The notes beneath the pieces were generated by a model that saw only the letters and a program-made list of their open reading frames with translations, was not told where the DNA came from and did no database searches. 55,122 bases of DNA from Brevibacterium sp. (GTDB lineage Bacteria > Actinomycetota > Actinomycetes > Actinomycetales > Brevibacteriaceae). The DNA is taken from the NCBI RefSeq assembly GCF_031179145.1, contig NZ_JAPSIB010000022.1:1-55122 (forward strand), in the 5' to 3' direction. Positions within the stretch are counted from its first letter, which is position 1. Each line of letters begins with the position of its first letter. This document shows positions 27,553 through 36,978 of the stretch, in pieces. The position numbers were made by a program, and so were the translations under genes.

Positions 27553-28431
27553 TCAGGGGGCGCCTCCACGGGCGATGAGCTCCCGGGCGAGTCGGCGGTA
27601 GGCCTCTGACCCGGCGTGCTTGGGGGCGAAGCTGGTGATCGGCTCGGCCGCCACGGAGGCGTCCGGGAACTTCACGGTGCGGTTGATGACGGTGTCGAAG
27701 ACCCGGTCCCCGAAGGCCTCGGTGACGCGGGTCATCACCTCTTTCGAGTGCAGCGTGCGCGAGTCGAACATCGTGGCGAGGATGCCGTCGATCTCCAGCG
27801 AGGGGTTGAGCCGGTCCTGGACCTTCTCGATCGTCTCCACGAGCAGCGCGACACCGCGCAGGGCGAAGAACTCGGTCTCGAGCGGGATGATGACGCCATG
27901 GGCCGCGGTCAGCGCGTTGACCGTCAGCAGGCCCAGCGACGGCTGGCAGTCGATGAGGACGACGTCGTATTCGTCGGCCACCTTCGCCAGCGCCCGCGAC
28001 AGCACCTGCTCACGGGCGACTTCGCCCACGAGCTGGACCTCGGCGGCGGACAGGTCGATGTTGGCCGGCAGGATGTCGATGTTCTCGAAGTCGGTCTCCA
28101 CGATGACCTCGTGGGGATCCAGCCGCGGGTTCATCAGGAGGTTGTAGACGCTGATCTCGAGTTCATAGGGGTTGACTCCCAGCCCGACCGACAAGGCGCC
28201 CTGCGGATCGAAGTCGACAAGCAGCATTTTGCGACCGTAGGCCGCCAGGGCCGCGCCGAGGTTGATCGACGACGTCGTCTTCCCGACCCCGCCCTTCTGG
28301 TTGACCATCGCAATGATGCGGGCAGGCCCATGGGTGTCCAGAGCTTCTGGCTCCGGGAAGTCGAGCCGTTCGGGCTCGGTGGATGCTGGAAGATCGAACG
28401 CCTGTTGCATATTGGTCACTCGGCCGGCCAC
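27553..28431 (-). CDS. ParA/Soj family ATPase
   Basis: The 292-residue protein has the deviant Walker A motif NQKGGVGKTTSSINLG (about 44-59), the switch DFDPQGALSVGLG and the Walker B segment DVVLIDCQPSLG. This is the Rv1708-type chromosome partitioning ATPase encoded next to scpAB, not the main parAB pair near the origin. GTG codons at 28431 and 28419 and an ATG at 28410 compete as starts; AAAGG lies closest to the first two. Confidence 0.94.
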   Translation of the reverse strand: MAGRVTNMQQAFDLPASTEPERLDFPEPEALDTHGPARIIAMVNQKGGVGKTTSSINLGAALAAYGRKMLLVDFDPQGALSVGLGVNPYELEISVYNLLMNPRLDPHEVIVETDFENIDILPANIDLSAAEVQLVGEVAREQVLSRALAKVADEYDVVLIDCQPSLGLLTVNALTAAHGVIIPLETEFFALRGVALLVETIEKVQDRLNPSLEIDGILATMFDSRTLHSKEVMTRVTEAFGDRVFDTVINRTVKFPDASVAAEPITSFAPKHAGSEAYRRLARELIARGGAP

Positions 28432-28456
28432 CTTTCGTTACTCGCTGTCTCCAACA

Positions 28457-29473
28457 CTACCGCGCTCGGGGGTGCGAGGTCGCGTACACCTCGCGCAGTG
28501 TCTCCTCCGAGACCTTCGTGTATATCTGGGTCGTCGTCACCGAGGCGTGCCCGAGCAGCTCCTGCACGACGCGGATGTCAGCGCCTCCCTCGAGCAGGTG
28601 GGTGGCGAAGGAATGCCGGAACGTGTGCGGGGAGACTTCGACGGTCAGACCCGCGCGATCGCTCGCGTCCTTGACGATCTGCCACGCGCTCTGCCGCGAC
28701 AGCCGGGTCCCGCGCGCGTTGAGGAACAGCGCCCCTGCGTGGTCACGTCCGGTTGCCGCCCGTGCTGTCGTCGTGCGTGCTGTCGTCGTGCGTGCTGACG
28801 CGGGTCCGCGTCCGGGCGATTTCGCCTTCGCCGCCATGGTCGGGCGCACCCGCGACACCCAGGCGCCCAGCGCGGTCCTGGCGTGGGATCCCAGGGGCAC
28901 GATCCTCTCCTTGCCGCCCTTGCCGTAGAGGCGCACGAGGGACGCGTCGAGGTCGAGGTCGTCGAGGTCGACGCCCACCGCCTCGGAGATGCGGGCACCC
29001 GTGGCGTAGAGGAGTTCGAGCAGGGCCGCGGCGCGGATCTGGGTGGGCTCCTCGCCCGCCGTGGTGGCGAGCATCGCTTCGATGTCGGTCAGCGAGAGCG
29101 CCTTCGGCAGCCGCAGCCCCTCCTGGGGTGGGCTGACCTCGGAGGCGGGGTCGATGGTGCTCAGTCCCTCGGCGGAGGCGAAGGAGTGGAAGCGGCGGAC
29201 CGCGACGAGAGCCCGCGCCCGGGTGCGCGGAGCCAGAGAAGAGTCGGTGAGGTCGAGGGCGTAGGCTTCGATGTCGCTGCGATCGACGTCGCCGATCTCG
29301 CCGGTCCCCCGCTCGTGCAGCCAGTGACCGTAGCGTCCGAGGTCGCGGGCGTAGGCGTCGATGGAGTTCAGTGACAGCCCGCGCTCGAAGCGCAGGGAGT
29401 TCAGGTACGACTCGAAGGCGCGCACCAGGGAAGGCGGCAGTTCGGGGAGGAGTTCGGCGCCGTGCCGGGCCAT
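28457..29473 (-). CDS. xerD: Tyrosine recombinase XerD
   Basis: The 338-residue protein has a SAM-like N-terminal DNA-binding domain (about 14-100). The catalytic domain contains the first Arg in [12 protein letters not shown], the Lys in [28 protein letters not shown] (H-x-x-R), [14 protein letters not shown] (His and nucleophile Tyr). It resolves chromosome dimers at dif with XerC and FtsK. It is longer than the usual about 300 residues because of an insert near residues 214-243 rich in TTTAR repeats, located between the catalytic Lys and the HxxR motif. Confidence 0.93.
   Translation of the reverse strand: MARHGAELLPELPPSLVRAFESYLNSLRFERGLSLNSIDAYARDLGRYGHWLHERGTGEIGDVDRSDIEAYALDLTDSSLAPRTRARALVAVRRFHSFASAEGLSTIDPASEVSPPQEGLRLPKALSLTDIEAMLATTAGEEPTQIRAAALLELLYATGARISEAVGVDLDDLDLDASLVRLYGKGGKERIVPLGSHARTALGAWVSRVRPTMAAKAKSPGRGPASARTTTARTTTARAATGRDHAGALFLNARGTRLSRQSAWQIVKDASDRAGLTVEVSPHTFRHSFATHLLEGGADIRVVQELLGHASVTTTQIYTKVSEETLREVYATSHPRAR
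28761..28805 (-). repeat. 15-bp tandem repeat inside xerD
   Basis: CGTGCTGTCGTCGTG occurs twice in exact tandem (28761-28775, 28776-28790) and a third, partly matching unit follows. On the coding strand each unit gives a five-residue TTARx-type repeat. The period keeps the frame. Confidence 0.85.
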
Positions 29474-29483
29474 GGGGCTGCCC

Positions 29484-30146
29484 TCAGTCGATCAGCAGCC
29501 GAGGCGCCTCGGCGTCGCGCGTGGGGGCGGGCTTGCCCTCGGCCTCACAGCGCAGGACATTGGCGACCTGGAGCACGGCCAGCTGGGCGACCGCGTTCGC
29601 CATGTCACCGGCGGCGATCGCGGCCAGAGCCTCGTCGATCGTCGTCCACCGGAATTCGAAGCCGGCTTCCTCGTCGCTGCGCTCGTGCAGATCCGCCTCG
29701 GCGACGGGGTGGAGGTCCCGGGCCAGGTAGAGACGGATCGATTCGCTGCTTCCCCCGGGGGTCAGGCAGGAGTCGCTGAGGAGCTCCCAGCGTCCGGCCC
29801 GCAGGTCGGCCTCCTCGGCGAGCTCCCGCTGCGCGGCGGCGAGGGGATCCTCCCCGTCCACGTCGAGCAGTCCGGCGGGGACCTCCCACAGCCGGGCCCG
29901 GACGGGATGGCGGTACTGCTTGACCAGCAGGATCCGATCCTGCTCATCGACGCAGGCCACCGCCACGGCGCCCGTGTGGTCCATCATGTCGCGGACGAGA
30001 CCCTTCGCCTCGGGCAGGTCGAAGGTCTCGCGCCGGATGTCCCACACGGCCCCGCGGTAGACGACCTCGGATGCGGTGATCTCGGGGACGTAGGCCTCGT
30101 CGCGCAGTTCGCTCGTCCGCCTCTGCTCAGACACCGGGTCGCTCAT
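29484..30146 (-). CDS. NUDIX hydrolase, ADP-ribose pyrophosphatase type
   Basis: The 220-residue protein has a complete NUDIX box in [21 protein letters not shown] (written here in part: G-x5-E-x7-REL-x-EE), preceded by [16 protein letters not shown] as in ADP-ribose pyrophosphatases. The C-terminal 60 residues close the dimer. It matches Rv1700, which has that activity. It lies 10 bases after pyrG and 10 before xerD, as in mycobacteria. Confidence 0.92.
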   Translation of the reverse strand: MSDPVSEQRRTSELRDEAYVPEITASEVVYRGAVWDIRRETFDLPEAKGLVRDMMDHTGAVAVACVDEQDRILLVKQYRHPVRARLWEVPAGLLDVDGEDPLAAAQRELAEEADLRAGRWELLSDSCLTPGGSSESIRLYLARDLHPVAEADLHERSDEEAGFEFRWTTIDEALAAIAAGDMANAVAQLAVLQVANVLRCEAEGKPAPTRDAEAPRLLID

Positions 30147-30156
30147 GCGAACAGGC

Positions 30157-31818
30157 TCACTTGAGCTTGAGGGCCGCCGCCACCAGGCCGGCGAACAGCG
30201 GGTGCGGGCGGGTCGGACGCGACTTCAGCTCAGGGTGCGCCTGGGTCGAGACGTAGTACGGGTGGACCGACTCCGGCAGCTCGACGAATTCGACGAGCTC
30301 ACCGTTGGGGGAGGTTCCCGAGAACACGAGCCCTGCCTCGCCCAGCTGGTCGCGGTAGGAGTTGTTGACCTCATAGCGGTGGCGGTGGCGTTCGCTGATG
30401 ACGGTCGACCCGTAGGCCTTCGCCGTCACACTGTCCTCGAGGAGGTGCGCCTCATAGGTGCCCAAGCGCATGGTTCCGCCCAGGTCGCCCTCGCCCTCGA
30501 GGATGGACAGCTGCTCGGCCATCGTGGCGATGACGGCCACGGGGGTCTCCGGGTCGAACTCGGACGAGGAGGCTTCGTCGATACCGGCGACGTTCCGGGC
30601 GTACTCGATGACCATGCACTGCAGGCCCAAGCACAGGCCCAGCGTCGGGATGCCCTTCGTGCGGGTGTATTCGAGCGCTCCGAGCTTGCCCTCGATGCCG
30701 CGGATGCCGAAGCCGCCGGGGACGCAGATCGCGTCGAGGCCGGACAGTGCCTCGGCGGCGCCCTCCTCGGTCTCGCACTTGTCGGACTGGATCCAGTGGA
30801 TCTTCACCCGGGCGTCGTTGGCGAATCCGCCGTGGCGCAGGGCCTCGGTCACCGACAGGTAGGCGTCGGGCAGGTCGATGTATTTGCCGACGATGCCGAT
30901 GTTGACCTCGTGAGCCGGGTTGTGGACGCGTTCGAGCACCCAGTCCCACTTGTCCCAGTCGACGTCGCGGAAGGGCAGATTGAGCCGGCGGATGACGTAG
31001 ACGTCGAGGCCGCCGTCGTGGAGGACCTTGGGGATGTCGTAGATGCTGCGGGCGTCGACGCAGGACACGACCGCCTCGGCGTCGACGTCGCAGGAGGACG
31101 CGATCTTCGTCCGGATCGAATCGGGCAGCTCACGGTCCGAGCGCAGGACGATGGCGTCGGGCTGGATGCCGATGGACCGCAGGGCGGCCACGGAGTGCTG
31201 AGTCGGCTTGGTCTTCAGCTCGCCCGAGGGTCCGAGGTAGGGCACCAGGGAGACGTGGATGAAGAACACGTTCTCGCGACCGACGTCGTGCCGGACCTGG
31301 CGAGCAGCTTCGAGGAACGGCTGGGACTCGATGTCGCCGACGGTGCCGCCGATCTCGGTGATGATCACGTCGGGGCGATCGGCGACAGGGCGTTCGGCCT
31401 GGGCACGCATGCGCGACTTGATCTCATCGGTGATGTGCGGGATGACCTGCACGGTGTCGCCGAGGTAGGCGCCGCGGCGCTCCTTGGCGATGACCGAGGA
31501 GTACACCTGGCCGGTGGTGACGTTGGCCGCACCGTCGAGGTCGATGTCGAGGAAGCGTTCGTAGTGACCGATGTCGAGGTCGGTCTCGGCTCCGTCTTCG
31601 GTGACGAAGACCTCGCCGTGCTGGAAGGGGTTCATGGTTCCCGGATCCACATTGAGGTAGGGATCCAGCTTCTGCATGGCCACTTTGAGTCCGCGCTCCG
31701 TGAGCAGATGGCCGAGGCTCGAGGCCGTCAGTCCCTTGCCCAACGAGGAGGCCACGCCTCCGGTGACGAAGATGTGCTTTGCCGTATTTGTGCCGCCTGG
31801 GCCGGTTCGATTCACCAC
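30157..31818 (-). CDS. pyrG: CTP synthase
   Basis: The 553-residue enzyme has an amidoligase domain ([20 protein letters not shown]-loop region, then [20 protein letters not shown]). The C-terminal class I glutamine amidotransferase domain has the nucleophile Cys in [10 protein letters not shown] and the His/Glu pair in the [15 protein letters not shown] segment. It converts UTP to CTP. I start at the GTG at 31818; a TTG at 31836 is also open. TAGAAT at 31827-31832 ends eight bases before this GTG and no ribosome site is visible, which would fit a leaderless transcript in addition to read-through from upstream. Confidence 0.95.
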   Translation of the reverse strand: MVNRTGPGGTNTAKHIFVTGGVASSLGKGLTASSLGHLLTERGLKVAMQKLDPYLNVDPGTMNPFQHGEVFVTEDGAETDLDIGHYERFLDIDLDGAANVTTGQVYSSVIAKERRGAYLGDTVQVIPHITDEIKSRMRAQAERPVADRPDVIITEIGGTVGDIESQPFLEAARQVRHDVGRENVFFIHVSLVPYLGPSGELKTKPTQHSVAALRSIGIQPDAIVLRSDRELPDSIRTKIASSCDVDAEAVVSCVDARSIYDIPKVLHDGGLDVYVIRRLNLPFRDVDWDKWDWVLERVHNPAHEVNIGIVGKYIDLPDAYLSVTEALRHGGFANDARVKIHWIQSDKCETEEGAAEALSGLDAICVPGGFGIRGIEGKLGALEYTRTKGIPTLGLCLGLQCMVIEYARNVAGIDEASSSEFDPETPVAVIATMAEQLSILEGEGDLGGTMRLGTYEAHLLEDSVTAKAYGSTVISERHRHRYEVNNSYRDQLGEAGLVFSGTSPNGELVEFVELPESVHPYYVSTQAHPELKSRPTRPHPLFAGLVAAALKLK

Positions 31819-31826
31819 GGGGTTTG

Positions 31827-31832
31827 ATTCTA
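31827..31832 (-). promoter_or_regulatory. Candidate -10 box for a leaderless pyrG transcript
   Basis: TAGAAT on the minus strand fits the actinobacterial TANNNT -10 pattern and lies eight bases before the pyrG GTG. It overlaps the stop of the preceding glycosyltransferase gene. I see no good -35 box. Confidence 0.35.
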
Positions 31833-32981
31833 TCAAAGTTCGCTCCGCCCGGTTCCGGTCTCGGCGACTTCTGCGTAGAGATCGAGCAGCGTCGAGGAGA
31901 TCGCGGCGCCGTTGGCGACGTCGATGACCCGCTTCTTCGCGGCGACCGCCCGCGACCCGCGTCCGGAGGGGTTGTCGAGAAGATGATTGATCTCACGCAG
32001 CAGCTCGTCGGTGCTGTCGGGGGCGACGGCGTTGGCCGCACTCCCCCAGATGCCTGCCCGGCGGGCGCTGCCGATGAACACGGCCGGGCGCGAGAGCTGC
32101 ATGAGGTCCTCGTGGCTGAGTCCGGTCATCTGCTCGCCGGCGATGATGACGTCGGCGGCCGCAATCACGTCGACGAGGTCGTCGGCCGGGGCGACGATGA
32201 CGTCGCGGTCGGCGAATGCCCGGGCGATGGTTCGGCGGTCCCGGCCGGTGCCGGTCAGCACGGTCACGACCTTGCGGTCGGGGCGGCGGGTGTTGATCTG
32301 GGAGGCGGCGTCGAGGACCGTGGCCAGGGCGGTGTGATCGCGCAGGGCGATGGGGCTGGCGACCATCCAGGTGCCGACCTCGATGCCGAGGCTCTCGCGC
32401 ACCTCGGCGCGCGGGGTCCGTACGGTGAGGTCGATGTCGATGTCGGGGTGGACCAGTTCGGCCCGCTCCACGACCGGCACCGTGTCGCCGAAGTAGTCGA
32501 CGACGGGTTCCGTGGTGCCGAGCACCGCGGTGGCGGTGCGGGTGACGATCTCGGCCCCGGTGCGTTCGATGGCGTTGTTGGAGTCGAAGGACTCGACGGT
32601 GGCGACCAGCCGCGGCTGGTGCCGGGCCGGCAGTCCGGTGAAGGCCAGCCCGGCCAGGGTCGCGGCGTGGAGGCCATGGGCGTGGACGAGGTCGACGTGC
32701 TGGTAGTACTTGTGCAGTCGGAAGGCGGTGCTGGGATCGGCCGCCGACAGTCGGCGGCGCGCGGTCAGCGGGATCTCGCGGAAGTTCTCCGCCAGCTCCG
32801 GCGGGACCCCGAAGGTGCCGAGCAGGGACCGGTGGGCTGCGACAGCCACCTTGTAGCCGGCGCGAAGGTGGCCGAGCACGGCCAGCTTGGCGACTTCGAC
32901 GACGGGGCCGGTGGTCTCGGCGAGCACATGCAGAATCCGTGTGTCTGCACTCAGTGGCTGGATCTCGCCGGGTTCGCTCAT
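31833..32981 (-). CDS. Divergent GT4-like glycosyltransferase
   Basis: The 382-residue protein has the two-Rossmann-domain layout of GT-B enzymes. The N-terminal half has [19 protein letters not shown] and [19 protein letters not shown]; the C-terminal half has [33 protein letters not shown] and [20 protein letters not shown]. The canonical E-x7-E donor motif of GT4 is degraded, so it may be an inactive partner or use an unusual donor. It follows the GT4 gene by 33 bases and overlaps the pyrG promoter region. Confidence 0.7.
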   Translation of the reverse strand: MSEPGEIQPLSADTRILHVLAETTGPVVEVAKLAVLGHLRAGYKVAVAAHRSLLGTFGVPPELAENFREIPLTARRRLSAADPSTAFRLHKYYQHVDLVHAHGLHAATLAGLAFTGLPARHQPRLVATVESFDSNNAIERTGAEIVTRTATAVLGTTEPVVDYFGDTVPVVERAELVHPDIDIDLTVRTPRAEVRESLGIEVGTWMVASPIALRDHTALATVLDAASQINTRRPDRKVVTVLTGTGRDRRTIARAFADRDVIVAPADDLVDVIAAADVIIAGEQMTGLSHEDLMQLSRPAVFIGSARRAGIWGSAANAVAPDSTDELLREINHLLDNPSGRGSRAVAAKKRVIDVANGAAISSTLLDLYAEVAETGTGRSEL

Positions 32982-33014
32982 TTCCTCATCCTTTTCATTC
33001 GATCAACGCTCCGC

Positions 33015-34295
33015 TCAGCCTACCTGGGCGGACTTGAGTTCGGAGTACACGCCCAGGAGAACTTCGGCGACTTCCGTCTCATCGGGAAGGCGGGCTCCGG
33101 CAGCGGCGGCCCGGGAGCCGAGTTCGGTCCGCAGGGCGGGATCGGCGGCCAGTTTCGTGACGACGGTGGCCAGCGCGAGGTCGTCGTCGGAGTCGATGAG
33201 CACCCCGGCGTCTCCGATGAGCTCCTCGGTGCCGCCGCCGCGGGTCGCGACGATCGCCTTGCCGGCGATGAGCGCTTCCTGCAGGACCAGGGCGCGTGCC
33301 TCCCAGACGCTGGTGAGCACGTAGACATCCGCCGCGGCGAGGAGTTCGGCGACGTCGTCGCGGGGTCCGAGGAAGTGCAGTTCTGGCACCGCCGAGGTGG
33401 TTCCCAGGTCCCGGTGCTGCGCGCGGACCTCTTCGAGCACGGCATCGTCGGCGGCGCCGGCGACGAGGAACACGAGTTCCGGCCGCTCGTGTCGAGCGCC
33501 CGCGGTGCCGTCAGTGTCGTCAGCGCTCGTGGTGAGGTGAGCGCGTGCAGTGCCCGCAGTGCCCGCAGTGCCCGCAGCGTTGACCTCAGCTCCTGCGGCC
33601 TCATCGACGGGAGTAAGGCCGTGGCGCGCGGTGAGTCTTCCGAGGGCCCTGACGAGCATCGGGTAGTTCTTCTGCGGGGCGACCCGACCGACCGAGAGCA
33701 CGATGACGGCATCCGGGTCGAAGTCGTACTCGACGGCCAATTCCTCGCGGGTCCGTCTCGCCGCCTCGGGCGGGATTCGACGGACCTGGGGCGCGGCGGC
33801 AGGCGCGAACCGGGCGCCTGAGGCGCCGAGTGAGCGTGCCCGCTCGACCAGGTCGGCGCTCGCTCCGAGCGTGAGGTCCGCGCCCTTGGCGAGCAGGATC
33901 TCGATCCCGGACTCGACCCGGCCGCGCAGCCCCTGTCCCCCGGCCTGGTTGTGGAGGCTGACGATGAACAGGGGACGGTCGGGCAGCGACCGGGTGGCCA
34001 GGAAGGTGACGAGTCCGGCGCGGAACCCGTGGGCGTGGACGATGTCGGCGCCGAAGGAGTCGAGCAGGGCGCGCAGCCTGATGACGAGCGCGGCGTCACG
34101 GGGGCCGATGCCCGTGCCCATCTCGAGGGCGGCGAAGCGGACCCCAGGCAGGTGGGAGAAGCCGAAGTGCTCGTCGGTGGCACGCGGCCCGATGACGCCG
34201 ACCTCGTGCCCGGCGGCGGCCACGTCCCGGGCCAGGGCCCGCACGTGCGTGCCGACTCCGCCGGTGGACGTGCCGATCACATAGACGATCCTCAT
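33015..34295 (-). CDS. GT4 family glycosyltransferase
   Basis: The 426-residue protein starts RIVYVIGTSTGGVGTHVRAL, the usual GT4 entry. It has ADIVHAHGFRAGL, VILSVGRVAPQKNYPMLVRAL, LHFLGPRDDVAELLAAADVYVLTS split over the second domain, and an E-x7-E-type donor site in WEARALVLQEALIAGKAIVAT. A low-complexity insert rich in Gly, Thr, Ala (about 238-270), encoded partly by a 9-bp tandem repeat, separates two strands of the second domain. It is coupled to murJ by a four-base overlap (ATGA), which supports a role in the same lipid-linked glycan. Confidence 0.88.
   Translation of the reverse strand: MRIVYVIGTSTGGVGTHVRALARDVAAAGHEVGVIGPRATDEHFGFSHLPGVRFAALEMGTGIGPRDAALVIRLRALLDSFGADIVHAHGFRAGLVTFLATRSLPDRPLFIVSLHNQAGGQGLRGRVESGIEILLAKGADLTLGASADLVERARSLGASGARFAPAAAPQVRRIPPEAARRTREELAVEYDFDPDAVIVLSVGRVAPQKNYPMLVRALGRLTARHGLTPVDEAAGAEVNAAGTAGTAGTARAHLTTSADDTDGTAGARHERPELVFLVAGAADDAVLEEVRAQHRDLGTTSAVPELHFLGPRDDVAELLAAADVYVLTSVWEARALVLQEALIAGKAIVATRGGGTEELIGDAGVLIDSDDDLALATVVTKLAADPALRTELGSRAAAAGARLPDETEVAEVLLGVYSELKSAQVG
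33548..33574 (-). repeat. 9-bp tandem repeat inside the GT4 gene
   Basis: CAGTGCCCG occurs three times in exact tandem and encodes a Gly-Thr-Ala repeat in the insert of the glycosyltransferase. Copy changes would keep the frame. Confidence 0.85.
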
Positions 34296-36091
34296 CGTTC
34301 CTCCTCATTCCCGTGCGAGCCGTTCCCGTGCGAGCCGTTCCCGTGCGAGCCGTTCCCGACCGGGCCGTTCCCGACCGAGTTCTGCTCCTGTGACTTTCTG
34401 ACACCCGCGGCGACGGAGGTCTCCTCGCTCTCACCTCGGCGGCCGATGAGGATCTCGCGCACCTCGGCGATGTAGCGGCGGTCGAGGAGCAGGATGACGC
34501 CGAAGACGAGGCAGGCCAGCAGCGCAGACAGCACCCCGGTCAGCACCGACGGCAGTGCCGCGGTGCCCAGCGCCGCGGACAGACCGCGCGAGGTCAGCAT
34601 CCCGGCGACGGCGGCGAGGGTCGCGGCGAGCAGGGACAGCGCGCTGCGGCGCAGCACATGCCTCAATGCCCCGTGGCCGAGGCTGCGGCGCACGGAGATG
34701 AGCAGGGACAGCGCCGCGACGCTCATGCCGAGGACGTAGCCGCTGCAGATCGCCACGAGAGTGAGTCCCGGGTCATTGTTCGCATTCGTGAGGATGATCG
34801 CGGCGACCATTCCCACAATGACGAGGATCCACCCCAGGGTGGTGGCGATCGAGGAGTGGCGGGAGCGCTCCATCGCATAGAAGATGCGGGTGCCCCAGGC
34901 GACGAAGGACCAGCCGGGAACGGCGAGGGCCATCACCGTGATCGCCTCGGTCATCGCATCGAACGGCACGCTCGAGCGTCCGCTCGCGGCGTCGATGGCG
35001 GTGAAGAACGTCTGCAGGGGCCCCGCCGCGCTCATCAGGATCACCGTTCCGAGCAGACCGATGGTGAGGATGAACGCCGAGGTGGTGGCGGTGGTGTGTC
35101 GCAGCGCCTCGGCGGCCTCTTGGCGCTTGCTCGGTGAGGACTCGGGATCCTGGCTGCGCGCGACCTGATGCGACAGGGCCGGGAACATCACCGTGGCGAC
35201 GGGCACAGCCAGCACCGCATAGGGCAGGAGGTAGACGGCGTTGATGTAGCTGAAGAGGACGAACGTGCCGGTGCCCCCGGACTGGTTCGACAGTCTCATC
35301 GTCGCGAGCACCGCAGCCTGCTGGGCGAGCAGGGCGACCATTCCTGCCCCGGCCAGGCGCAGCGCCCGGTGGGCGACTCCGGGTGGGAAGGACCAGGTGG
35401 GACGCAGCCGCAGTCCGGTCGAGCGGGTCGGCAGGGCCAGGGGCAGGGCCAGCGCCGCGACTCCCGCGGTGGTGCCCCAGCCGAGCCAGCCGATCGTCGA
35501 CTCCCACGTGGAGTCCGTGCCGCCGACCATCCGGTAGGTGATGTAGCAGCCGATGACGACGGCGCTTGAGAGCAGGGGCGCGAAGGCCGGCCAGAGGAAC
35601 TTCCGATGCGCCTGCAGAACCCCGGTGAGCACGGCGCCGATGCCGTAGAGGACGAGCTGGGGGGCGAACATCACGAGGAACGCCGTCGTCTGCGCGTGGG
35701 CGCCGGTCTGGATGTGCGCGCCGGTGTGCGAGCCGAGGAGGAGGGTCGCGATGGGATCGGCGAAGACGACGAGCAGCACGCTCAACGGCAGCGTCAGGCT
35801 CACCGCCCAGGTCAGCAGCGCCGAGGCGATCCTCGACGCCGATTCCCTGTCCGCCCGCGCCAGGGGAATGGCGAGCAGAGGGATGACGGCCCCGGCCAAT
35901 GCACCGCCGGCGACGACCTCGAAGAGGATGTTGGGAGCCTGGTTCGCCGACTGGTAGGCGGTGCCCACCGTGCCGGCGCCGACGGTGGGCGAGAACACGA
36001 GCCACCGGAGGAACCCGACGAGCCGGGTGACGAGCGTGATCAGCGAGACGAGCAGCGCCGCGGAGGCGAAGACTCGAACCAGCCTATTCAC
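34292..36091 (-). CDS. MurJ-type lipid flippase
   Basis: The product is about 599 residues with 14 predicted helices of the MVF/MurJ family: LITLVTRLVGFLRWLVFSP near the start, QSANQAPNILFEVVAGGALAG (family signature, given in part) and VMFPALSHQVARS in the middle. It would flip undecaprenyl-linked saccharides across the membrane. I use the GTG at 36091, which overlaps the upstream stop as GTGAATAG; a GTG at 36100 is equally possible. The C-terminus is a hydrophilic GNGSH-type repeat coded by a 15-bp array. The protein lacks the long kinase-like and extracellular domains of mycobacterial MviN, so it may be a second MurJ or a flippase for another glycan. Confidence 0.88.
   Translation of the reverse strand: MNRLVRVFASAALLVSLITLVTRLVGFLRWLVFSPTVGAGTVGTAYQSANQAPNILFEVVAGGALAGAVIPLLAIPLARADRESASRIASALLTWAVSLTLPLSVLLVVFADPIATLLLGSHTGAHIQTGAHAQTTAFLVMFAPQLVLYGIGAVLTGVLQAHRKFLWPAFAPLLSSAVVIGCYITYRMVGGTDSTWESTIGWLGWGTTAGVAALALPLALPTRSTGLRLRPTWSFPPGVAHRALRLAGAGMVALLAQQAAVLATMRLSNQSGGTGTFVLFSYINAVYLLPYAVLAVPVATVMFPALSHQVARSQDPESSPSKRQEAAEALRHTTATTSAFILTIGLLGTVILMSAAGPLQTFFTAIDAASGRSSVPFDAMTEAITVMALAVPGWSFVAWGTRIFYAMERSRHSSIATTLGWILVIVGMVAAIILTNANNDPGLTLVAICSGYVLGMSVAALSLLISVRRSLGHGALRHVLRRSALSLLAATLAAVAGMLTSRGLSAALGTAALPSVLTGVLSALLACLVFGVILLLDRRYIAEVREILIGRRGESEETSVAAGVRKSQEQNSVGNGPVGNGSHGNGSHGNGSHGNEEER
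34311..34385 (-). repeat. 15-bp tandem repeat at the 3' end of the MurJ-type gene
   Basis: Five consecutive 15-base units are present. The first three (34311-34325, 34326-34340, 34341-34355) are identical CCGTGCGAGCCGTTC and the last two (34356-34385) are degenerate. They encode the C-terminal GNGSH repeat of the flippase and lie about 15 bases before its stop. Confidence 0.92.
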
Positions 36092-36977
36092 ACGTGTCAC
36101 GCCCGAATGCGTCGAGTTGCCGGAGTCCAGGAGTGGCTTCGATGACGCTCGTGAACGACACCTTCTCACTGAGCAGGGTCAGAGCCACGAGGACGGCGAG
36201 CATCCCCGCCCGCTGCCCAGGACTGCTGTGCGCGGCCAGCATCGTGCCCAGCGCCGCACCGAGGGCATTGGCCCCGGTGTCCCCGAGCATCGCCGCGCCC
36301 TTGAGGTCGTCGTCCCAGGCGCCGGCTCCGGCGCCGGCGACCGCGGCGGCGGGCACCCACGTCACCCCGTGATGGTGCTCCATGCAGGCCACGGCGAGGA
36401 ATCCGGCCTTGAGCGCGCGCCCGGGCCGCAGGTCGAGGAGGTTGAATAGGTTCGCAGTCCCGGCGATGACTCCCCCGGCGACGACGACGTCGACGGCCGT
36501 GCCGAGCGCATTCCGCGCCGCCGAGTTGGACCCCGCCGAAGAGCTCGCACCGAAGGACAGCCTCCTCGCCGAGGCGTTCGTCTCCGATCCGAGGATCGCC
36601 GCCGAGGCGATGGCCGCAATGGGGATCCCGGTGACCTTGATCGCCCCGGTGGTGATCTCACCGCGGGCCAGAGCGCCGAGGTGACCGCGCAGTCCCTTCG
36701 AGCTGCCGGCCTCGCAGAAGTCGTCGACTCCCCCGAGGACACCGGAGACGGAGGTCGCGAGCAGTGTCGCGGCCCGCTGCCTGGGGTCCTCGATGAGGAC
36801 GCTTCCGGCTAGCAGTCCCGCGGCCAGGGCCGGACCCTCGATGAGGGAGACCTCTGCGCCCGCGTGGTTGGTCCTCAGCACCTTGTCGTGACGGCGCAGC
36901 TGCGAGCGCATGACGGCTCGGGTCACGGCGAAGGACGCCAGACCCGCGACGCCCGCGCTGACCAGTGAACGGATCAT
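36084..36977 (-). CDS. MraY/WecA-like polyprenyl-phosphate sugar-phosphate transferase
   Basis: The 297-residue membrane protein has about eight helices and the three acidic motifs of the family in order: GGVDDFCEAGSSKGLRGH (DD and Lys), NLFNLLDLRPGRALK (N-x2-N-x2-D) and AMLGDTGANALGAALG (GDTG). Such enzymes load a sugar-1-phosphate onto undecaprenyl phosphate. The second motif departs from the usual NLxDGxDGLA, so the sugar donor may be unusual. The ATG at 36977 has AAGGAG upstream and lies one base after the steB stop. The downstream flippase overlaps it by eight bases. Housekeeping mraY should lie in the dcw cluster, outside this window. Confidence 0.8.
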   Translation of the reverse strand: MIRSLVSAGVAGLASFAVTRAVMRSQLRRHDKVLRTNHAGAEVSLIEGPALAAGLLAGSVLIEDPRQRAATLLATSVSGVLGGVDDFCEAGSSKGLRGHLGALARGEITTGAIKVTGIPIAAIASAAILGSETNASARRLSFGASSSAGSNSAARNALGTAVDVVVAGGVIAGTANLFNLLDLRPGRALKAGFLAVACMEHHHGVTWVPAAAVAGAGAGAWDDDLKGAAMLGDTGANALGAALGTMLAAHSSPGQRAGMLAVLVALTLLSEKVSFTSVIEATPGLRQLDAFGRDTCE

Positions 36978-36978
36978 C

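Noticed and set aside
28457..29473. Integrase of a mobile element
   Set aside because: The tyrosine recombinase sits between NUDIX and parA in the conserved xerD position, with no attachment site or phage genes.
30145..31827. 560-codon plus-strand frame opposite pyrG
   Set aside because: Exact antisense shadow of a gene with complete CTP synthase motifs.
31779..33821. 680-codon plus-strand frame across pyrG and glycosyltransferase genes
   Set aside because: It runs antisense over two well-supported genes, is Gly/Asp-rich low complexity, and has no family signature; a typical shadow in GC-rich DNA.
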